From: Methanocorpusculaceae archaeon UBA456
GTDB taxonomy: Archaea > Halobacteriota > Methanomicrobia > Methanomicrobiales > Methanocorpusculaceae
Length of the DNA: 10,685 nucleotides
Assembly: GCA_002496395.1 (NCBI GenBank)
Contig: DAJQ01000033.1
Coordinates: 43,947-54,631, forward strand
Reading direction: 5' to 3'
Part shown: one piece after another, positions 6,928 to 10,685 of the stretch
Layout of the letters: each line of letters begins with the position of its first letter
Numbering within the stretch: the stretch's first letter is position 1
Notes under the pieces: model-generated
The model's database searches: none
What the model was told of the DNA's origin: nothing
The model's input: only the letters and a program-made list of their open reading frames with translations
Position numbers and translations under genes: made by a program

Positions 6928-7872
6928 ATGCGGGACTCTTTGCTGTTGAAATGCACCCTTGTTTCCTCCCGCCCCGGCGGATTTCCGGCAGGACACCGGG
7001 TACATCCCGGTATCCTTGAGCTCTCTGCCCGCCTGCTGAAGAAAGAGGAGGGTGGAATTCTGATAGACTCCTTTGTTTTTCGGTGTGGGGATACGCTTGG
7101 TTTTCTGATGACCCACCGGGAGGAGGAAGAGATTGATTCCCTGGTACAGGGGGTTCTTGAATCCTGTCATGAGTATCTCGAGAAGAAGAATATCTTCTCC
7201 CCTGCCAAAACCTCCACCGTATCATGCACGCTGTCGTTTGCCGAGCGGAGATCTGAAGAGATCCTTCTCTTCCTTGCCGACCATCCAACCGCCGATCTCT
7301 TTAATCTCCATCTCTATCGTATCTTTGGCGATCCATTCTCAACAACACGGCTTGTTACTGATGATGCACTTCTGGAGGGTTTTGTCTTTTCCACGTCTTC
7401 CCATGATTCAAAGCGAAGCTTCTCTCTTCCTGAGGATACATATCGGCTTCTCGCCTCGATCAGGAGGCCGGAAGAGACGCGCGTCACAATCGTGTCGAAG
7501 AGAGATGGGGAGCATGCCGCATCTGTGACGGGGCTGTCTGAAACGGCTGCCCCTGCCCTTCTCCTCAGGACAGGTGGAATATTTCCAAACTATGGTGAAG
7601 CGGTTGAGCCTTTTGCCCAGCCGTACATGGTGCGCTCCTCTGTTGGAGAACGGCCAATGATGCCACTCATACCGGTTTCTCTTTGTGATGCACAGGGCTC
7701 CCGTTCCGGAGGGCCACCCCGGGTTGTCTGCCTTGCCTTCACACTTGCAGCGGGGAATCTGATTGGCCCCGCTGACATTTTTGATGATCCTGCGCTTGAC
7801 CCGGTCAGAGAAGATGGCTCCAGAATTGCTGGTTTTTCCCGTGCACACGGTCCTTTTGATCCATTCCTTTGA
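6928..7872 (+). CDS. Degenerate FBP aldolase/phosphatase (class V FBPase) homologue, probable pseudoenzyme
   Basis: A 314-residue homologue of the archaeal bifunctional FBP aldolase/phosphatase (normally about 365-400 residues). Fold-defining segments are clear: AGHRVHPGILE (21-31), CGDTLGFLMTH (53-63), LADHPTADLFNLHLYRIFGD (116-135), YGEAVEPFA (222-230), GGPPRVVCLAFTLAAGNLIG (261-280) and FDDPALDP (285-292). Against the canonical enzyme as I remember it, key positions are changed: the YVGKDDP active-site motif (Schiff-base Lys and two metal Asp) reads LSETAAP (203-209); the first metal Asp (KADIG) is replaced in SSRPGG (13-18); the GDD metal pair reads GDT (54-56); the region around the Gln ligand is largely deleted; and the protein stops at HGPFDPFL, before the C-terminal segment carrying the catalytic Tyr. 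The frame is intact. The ATG at 6928, nine bases after GGAG (6915-6918), is preferred over GTG at 6922. It lies directly after fbp in the same operon. Confidence 0.85.
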   Translation: MRDSLLLKCTLVSSRPGGFPAGHRVHPGILELSARLLKKEEGGILIDSFVFRCGDTLGFLMTHREEEEIDSLVQGVLESCHEYLEKKNIFSPAKTSTVSCTLSFAERRSEEILLFLADHPTADLFNLHLYRIFGDPFSTTRLVTDDALLEGFVFSTSSHDSKRSFSLPEDTYRLLASIRRPEETRVTIVSKRDGEHAASVTGLSETAAPALLLRTGGIFPNYGEAVEPFAQPYMVRSSVGERPMMPLIPVSLCDAQGSRSGGPPRVVCLAFTLAAGNLIGPADIFDDPALDPVREDGSRIAGFSRAHGPFDPFL

Positions 7873-7881
7873 TCTTCTTCA

Positions 7882-7886
7882 TTTTT
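7882..7886 (+). terminator. Short T-run after the fbp operon
   Basis: Five T follow a pyrimidine-rich stretch ten bases after the stop at 7872. It could act as a weak archaeal oligo-U terminator, but it also lies just upstream of the TATA element of the next operon. Confidence 0.3.
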
Positions 7887-7896
7887 AAGTTATATG
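7886..7896 (+). promoter_or_regulatory. TATA element for the Sm-like/winged-helix operon
   Basis: TAAGTTATATG lies in an A/T-rich island. Transcription would be expected to start around 7917-7924, giving a short leader of about 10-17 bases before the ATG at 7934. No Shine-Dalgarno sequence is seen, in keeping with a near-leaderless messenger. Confidence 0.45.
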
Positions 7897-7933
7897 AAAA
7901 GGTTAATGTGGCAACCCCGCGATAGTATTGATA

Positions 7934-8170
7934 ATGGTGTCAAGTATTGTTCTGCCTATTAAAAAGGTAAATTCTCTCGTCGATTCCAAAATTATCGTAG
8001 AAATTAAGGATGACGGGCGAAAACTTCAGGGGAGGCTTATTGCGGTTGATGAGTACCTCAATCTCCACATGGATGAAGCCACAGAGATGACAGAAGGTTC
8101 ACGTGAACGAAATCTCGGATGTGTTGTCATACGGGGGAACAATATTCTGAGCATCGCACCTGCCCTCTGA
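7934..8170 (+). CDS. Archaeal Sm-like (LSm) RNA-binding protein
   Basis: A 78-residue Sm-fold protein. The Sm1 motif runs through KIIVEIKDDGRKLQGRLIAV and continues as DEYLNLHMDEA; the Sm2 motif is LGCVVIRGNNILSIAP, with the IRG-x-N core that contacts RNA bases in this family. Archaeal SmAPs form heptameric or hexameric rings and bind U-rich RNA. The length is typical. The start is taken as ATG 7934 because the alternative TTG at 7928 adds only two residues. The winged-helix gene follows after six bases, so the two are probably one transcript. Most euryarchaeal SmAP1 genes are next to the L37e ribosomal protein gene; here the neighbour is a putative regulator. Confidence 0.92.
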   Translation: MVSSIVLPIKKVNSLVDSKIIVEIKDDGRKLQGRLIAVDEYLNLHMDEATEMTEGSRERNLGCVVIRGNNILSIAPAL

Positions 8171-8176
8171 CGCACT

Positions 8177-8524
8177 ATGACTGATGACGTGTTTGACGAA
8201 GCGCTCCAGATGATACAGTCGAAGAGCGATGGTGTTCTTCAGAGCGAATTATGGAAACTCCTGAATGTTGATTCCAGAAAGTGTTCACGGATTGTCAAGA
8301 AGCTCATCGATACAGGGATGGTTGAGCGACATGAATACCGTAAAAACGGGATTAAGACCTATCTCTTAAAATCAACAAAAAATCGGGTGATTGATCCCTC
8401 TCTCCTGATGGCTGGTGAACACCTGATCCCCTGTGTCGGCTGTGAGCGCGAATGTGTTGTTGAAACCTGCGAACTCCTTCTTGACTGGATGTACGAACTT
8501 GCGTTTTTGGGTTTTGAGGAATAA
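8177..8524 (+). CDS. Winged-helix DNA-binding protein with C-terminal four-cysteine cluster
   Basis: 115 residues. Residues about 5-65 form a winged helix-turn-helix: helix 1 VFDEALQMIQ, then QSELWKLLNVDSRKCSRIVKKLIDTGMVER as the helix-turn-helix, and a wing HEYRKNGIKTYLLK. The C-terminal part contains Cys86, Cys89, Cys93 and Cys98 (CX2CX3CX4C) in PCVGCERECVVETC, which suggests an iron-sulfur cluster or zinc site; this is inference. The family resembles archaeal MarR-like or B-block-type winged-helix proteins, and I cannot name a characterised member. It is the second gene of an operon with the Sm-like protein and could be a redox- or metal-responsive regulator. Its targets are unknown. A T-run terminator follows. 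Confidence 0.85.
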   Translation: MTDDVFDEALQMIQSKSDGVLQSELWKLLNVDSRKCSRIVKKLIDTGMVERHEYRKNGIKTYLLKSTKNRVIDPSLLMAGEHLIPCVGCERECVVETCELLLDWMYELAFLGFEE

Positions 8525-8534
8525 GAGTTCTCCC

Positions 8535-8540
8535 TTTTTT
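8535..8540 (+). terminator. Oligo-T terminator after the winged-helix gene
   Basis: Six T, preceded by the pyrimidine-rich TCTCCC, start 11 bases after the stop codon at 8524. This is typical of archaeal intrinsic termination. No hairpin is needed or seen. Confidence 0.5.
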
Positions 8541-8580
8541 AATAAATCTCTCCCTCTTCATACAGACTCTTTTCAGATTG

Positions 8581-8602
8581 CATAAATAGCCGGACATATA
8601 AC
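8581..8602 (+). promoter_or_regulatory. TATA elements for the pilin-like gene
   Basis: CATAAATAG (8581-8589) is centred 24 bases upstream of the ATG at 8609, the right distance for a leaderless transcript. A second A/T core, ACATATAAC, lies at 8594-8602, too close to serve as a TATA box for this start. Confidence 0.45.
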
Positions 8603-8608
8603 CTTTGA

Positions 8609-9130
8609 ATGATGTCCTGTGGCCGTTTTGGGGATGCAGTATCGCAGGTTCAGGGTGTCCTGCTCCTCGTTGTCATCACACTTATTCTTGCGGTTCTTTT
8701 GTTTCTGATGTTGCATATCCCGCTCTGGCCGGGAGGATCTCCAGAAGAGCCGCCGGAGATCTTCGCGATCACACAGCTGAACCACCATTGTGAAAAAAAT
8801 GGTGGGCTGAATTATGACAGCAGGATGACCATAACACATGCCGGGAGCAATGCCTTTGCAAATGACGATCTCAGGGCAGAGATCTTTGTCAATGGTAGGG
8901 ATTCCGGAGCCCTCATCTCTTCAATGAATGCTCATCAGTTCATCCCGACATACCATATCGGTGTTCAGAGGATGGAGGGAACCGGATCAACCGGGTATTA
9001 CTGGTATCCGGGGTCAAGGATCTTCCTTGATCTGACTGATGGTACGTTTCGACCCGGTGATGTTGTCAGACTTGATGTGTATCATAAGGATCGTGATCGG
9101 CTTATCTCCCGTTCTGAGCGGACTGCATAA
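8609..9130 (+). CDS. Archaeal type IV pilin-like secreted or surface protein
   Basis: 173 residues. The N-terminus GRFGDAVSQVQGVLLLVVIT (5-24) continues as a hydrophobic stretch to about residue 37. It matches the archaeal pilin N-terminal pattern (DAVSPVIGVILM type, DUF1628/Pilin_N), where a short basic leader is removed by a prepilin peptidase and the helix anchors or polymerises. The rest, about residues 40-173, looks like a beta-rich extracellular domain; the segment DGTFRPGDVVRLDVYHKD is typical of the ends of such proteins. It could be a minor pilin or a membrane-anchored surface protein. It is a lone gene with its own TATA element. Its 3' end overlaps the convergent DUF99 gene by 29 bases. 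The start could also be the next codon, ATG 8612. Confidence 0.8.
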   Translation: MMSCGRFGDAVSQVQGVLLLVVITLILAVLLFLMLHIPLWPGGSPEEPPEIFAITQLNHHCEKNGGLNYDSRMTITHAGSNAFANDDLRAEIFVNGRDSGALISSMNAHQFIPTYHIGVQRMEGTGSTGYYWYPGSRIFLDLTDGTFRPGDVVRLDVYHKDRDRLISRSERTA

Positions 9131-9671
9131 CTGCACGGGCAAAAAGCCGCGCAACCCTGACGGGCTCCGGGACTCTGCCATCGAAGGTGAATGTATTGAT
9201 GATCCGTTTTGCATCATCCAGTGAAATGCCTAATCGCCTGAGATAGACACCATACCCGGTCTTCAGATGGATATAATCACGTTCTCCGAGTGCGCAATAT
9301 GCATTCATTCTCTCTGTATCGCCCGGGAAATGATGGCCGATCGCTTCTTTGAGGCCGTCTGATTCTTCATACGTGATAATGATCACCGGGGTGTTTGTGA
9401 CCTTTTGAATCAGATCGGGATTGATGATATTGTACCAGGCGATTGCAGCACCTGAGATCAGGATCAGATTGATGTCTGTTCGGGATAATGAGGAGAAGAG
9501 GCGTAGCACGGCATCGGTTGCATCCATCCCTCCAACAGTCACATGAGTGAGCGCAGATCCATCGATTCTGAGATCGCCTCTCATGACGACTCCTGCAAGG
9601 AACGATCTTTCTCTTCCCATCCAGCTCTCAGCGATGCCAAGGATGCGTATCCCCGGCTTCCAAACACCCAT
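9102..9671 (-). CDS. DUF99 family protein (endonuclease V-like fold)
   Basis: 189 residues, the usual length for the archaeal DUF99 family, which has an RNase H/endonuclease V-like fold and has been linked to DNA repair. Seen: GIRILGIAES (7-16), AGVVMRGDLRIDG (26-38), a central LILISGAAIAWYNI (69-82), PVIIITYEESDGL (95-107), TGYGVYLRRLGIS (138-150) and a C-terminal VPEPVRVARLFARA (167-180), which is the best family signature. The frame is open further upstream, but the ATG at 9671 gives the family N-terminus and lies about 28 bases from an A/T-rich TATA-like element. In the family as I remember it, the first motif reads GIDD; here it is GIAE, so the first catalytic-type Asp may be missing. 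Function is not assigned. Confidence 0.88.
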   Translation of the reverse strand: MGVWKPGIRILGIAESWMGRERSFLAGVVMRGDLRIDGSALTHVTVGGMDATDAVLRLFSSLSRTDINLILISGAAIAWYNIINPDLIQKVTNTPVIIITYEESDGLKEAIGHHFPGDTERMNAYCALGERDYIHLKTGYGVYLRRLGISLDDAKRIINTFTFDGRVPEPVRVARLFARAVMQSAQNGR

Positions 9672-9710
9672 ACAAGCACTTATCAGAATGTACTTATTAA
9701 TAATTGTACG
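9672..9710. promoter_or_regulatory. Divergent promoter region between DUF99 and glycosyltransferase genes
   Basis: Only 39 bases separate the two divergent start codons. The A/T core ACTTATTAATAATT (9692-9705) is centred about 28 bases from the DUF99 start, fitting leaderless initiation on the reverse strand. For the forward gene the corresponding position falls on CTTATCAG near 9679-9686, a poor TATA match. No Shine-Dalgarno sequence precedes either start. Confidence 0.4.
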
Positions 9711-10652
9711 ATGGCCATCGAGAGAACGGATGTCTGTATCCTCATTCCTACCCTCAATGAAGGGAAAACCATAGAACCTCTCATCCGTGAATTTCAGGAG
9801 ATGGGTTTTACACGAATACTTGTCATTGATGGTAAGAGCACTGATGGGACAGTAGAGGCTGCAGAGCGGGCAGGTGCACAGGTAGCAACCCAGGTTGGGA
9901 AGGGCAAAGGTGCTGCAATCATCGAGGCTTTCTCGATGATTCGCGAGCCCTATATTCTCATGCTTGATGGTGATGGAACCTATGCTCCCGCAGATGCAGA
10001 TCTCATGCTCGCCGCACTTGAGGCTGGCGCCGACCATGTCATAGGAGAGCGGTTATCCGGGTATGAGAAGGGGGCCCTGACACGCCTGAATCATTTTGGC
10101 AATTATATCATCAATGTTCTCTTTAAATGGGCTCATGGGGCATATCTTCAGGACATCCTCTCAGGATACCGGGCCTTTACCCAGGATTCGCTCTCACGAC
10201 TGAACCTGAAAGAGTCGGGTTTTGAGATCGAGACCGAGATTGCAGCTGAAGTAGTTAGGAATGAGCTGAAAGTAATGGTTGTTCCTGTCAGTTACTGCCA
10301 GAGGCCCGGCACCCCCACCAAACTCCATCCGATCCGGGATGGATACAAGATCATCAAAACCATCTATAGGCTCGCCAAAATAGGGAATCCTCTCTTTTAT
10401 TTTGGCATTATCGGGCTTCTCCTCATTCTGATAGGTGTAGTGCTCGGGACCTATGTCGTTTATGACTGGCTCCAGAGTGTTGAGCGGATACCAATGACCA
10501 TCCTGACCGGTCTCCTGATCATATCAGGCCTGATTATTCTGATGTTTGGTCTCCTTGGAGATATCTTCCTTTCTTTTCACCGTGAGACGACCGGGGAGAT
10601 CCGGAAGCTTCGTGAACAGCTCAATAGAATCGAGCATGAGAAAAAGAATTAA
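9711..10652 (+). CDS. GT2 dolichyl-phosphate glycosyltransferase, AglJ-like, with two C-terminal membrane helices
   Basis: 313 residues. The GT-A domain has CILIPTLNEGKTIE (9-22), VIDGKSTDGT (38-47), VGKGKGAAI (62-70), the nucleotide-sugar/metal motif MLDGDGTY (84-91), HVIGERL (109-115), TRLNHFGNYIINVLF (124-138), DILSGYRAFT (148-157) and ESGFEIETEIAAE (168-180). This order and wording match the archaeal family of Haloferax AglJ (TIGR04182), which loads the first hexose onto dolichol phosphate for protein N-glycosylation. Two hydrophobic segments (about 228-251 and 262-289) anchor it in the membrane, followed by a charged helical tail (291-313). The start ATG 9711 matches the family N-terminus; the longer frame upstream is antisense to the DUF99 gene. 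The sugar donor cannot be told from sequence. No other agl gene is in view. Confidence 0.92.
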   Translation: MAIERTDVCILIPTLNEGKTIEPLIREFQEMGFTRILVIDGKSTDGTVEAAERAGAQVATQVGKGKGAAIIEAFSMIREPYILMLDGDGTYAPADADLMLAALEAGADHVIGERLSGYEKGALTRLNHFGNYIINVLFKWAHGAYLQDILSGYRAFTQDSLSRLNLKESGFEIETEIAAEVVRNELKVMVVPVSYCQRPGTPTKLHPIRDGYKIIKTIYRLAKIGNPLFYFGIIGLLLILIGVVLGTYVVYDWLQSVERIPMTILTGLLIISGLIILMFGLLGDIFLSFHRETTGEIRKLREQLNRIEHEKKN

Positions 10653-10658
10653 TTTTTT
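10653..10658 (+). terminator. Oligo-T terminator after the glycosyltransferase gene
   Basis: Six T begin immediately after the TAA stop at 10650-10652. This is a likely archaeal transcription terminator. The remaining bases to the window end show no feature. Confidence 0.45.
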
Positions 10659-10685
10659 GGCAATTCGCTGATTCGTATGGGTTTT

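Noticed and set aside
6653..7288. A 211-codon open frame on the reverse strand across the fbp and FBPA/P-like junction
   Set aside because: It spans two well-supported forward genes, is rich in Arg, Pro and Ser in the manner of shadow frames, and has no promoter or ribosome-binding site.
9543..9710. Longer N-terminus for the glycosyltransferase
   Set aside because: The added 56 residues are antisense to DUF99 coding sequence, and the GT2 fold begins a few residues after the ATG at 9711.
9672..10037. N-terminal extension of the DUF99 frame upstream of 9671
   Set aside because: It would run antisense through the N-terminal half of the glycosyltransferase gene, and the family length is met by starting at 9671.
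1..10685. Search by eye for tRNA, rRNA, CRISPR repeats, insertion sequences and integration sites
   Set aside because: No regularly spaced repeats, transposase motifs, terminal inverted repeats or tRNA-like segments were noticed. Nearly all sequence is accounted for by protein-coding genes.

Overview
The window is archaeal and comes from a hydrogenotrophic-type methanogen, most likely of the order Methanomicrobiales or a close relative. The evidence is two methanogen-restricted loci (methanogenesis marker protein 14, and the YcaO/TfuA pair that thioamidates methyl-coenzyme M reductase), an archaeal Sm-like protein, a DUF99 protein, an AglJ-type dolichyl-phosphate glycosyltransferase, and archaeal TATA elements placed close to start codons. 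The order-level placement is inference. No rRNA, tRNA, CRISPR array or mobile element is visible. Coding density is very high.

Layout: (1) 1-1484, forward: the 3' part of purD overlapping argF by an ATGA junction. (2) 1477-3210, reverse: the gene for methanogenesis marker 14 followed directly by a 77-residue unknown gene; the latter converges on argF with an 8-base overlap and a shared A/T-run terminator. (3) 3273-4001, reverse: a seven-helix DUF1624 membrane protein, divergent from the next block. (4) 4106-7872, forward: ycaO, tfuA, then after 86 bases a class I fructose-1,6-bisphosphatase (fbp) and, 14 bases later, a shortened homologue of the archaeal bifunctional FBP aldolase/phosphatase. 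(5) 7934-8524, forward: an Sm-like RNA-binding protein and a winged-helix protein with a four-cysteine cluster. (6) 8609-9130, forward: a pilin-like secreted protein that overlaps, tail to tail, the DUF99 gene (9102-9671, reverse). (7) 9711-10652, forward: a GT2 glycosyltransferase, divergent from the DUF99 gene.

How the genes work together: ycaO and tfuA form a clear functional unit (thioglycine in McrA). Marker 14 and its small partner are probably also tied to methanogenesis. fbp gives the gluconeogenic phosphatase step. The most unusual item is the gene after fbp. It keeps the fold-defining segments of FBP aldolase/phosphatase but, by alignment to the canonical sequence as I remember it, has lost the Schiff-base lysine, several metal-binding aspartates and the C-terminal catalytic segment. 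It looks like a pseudoenzyme encoded beside a real FBPase.
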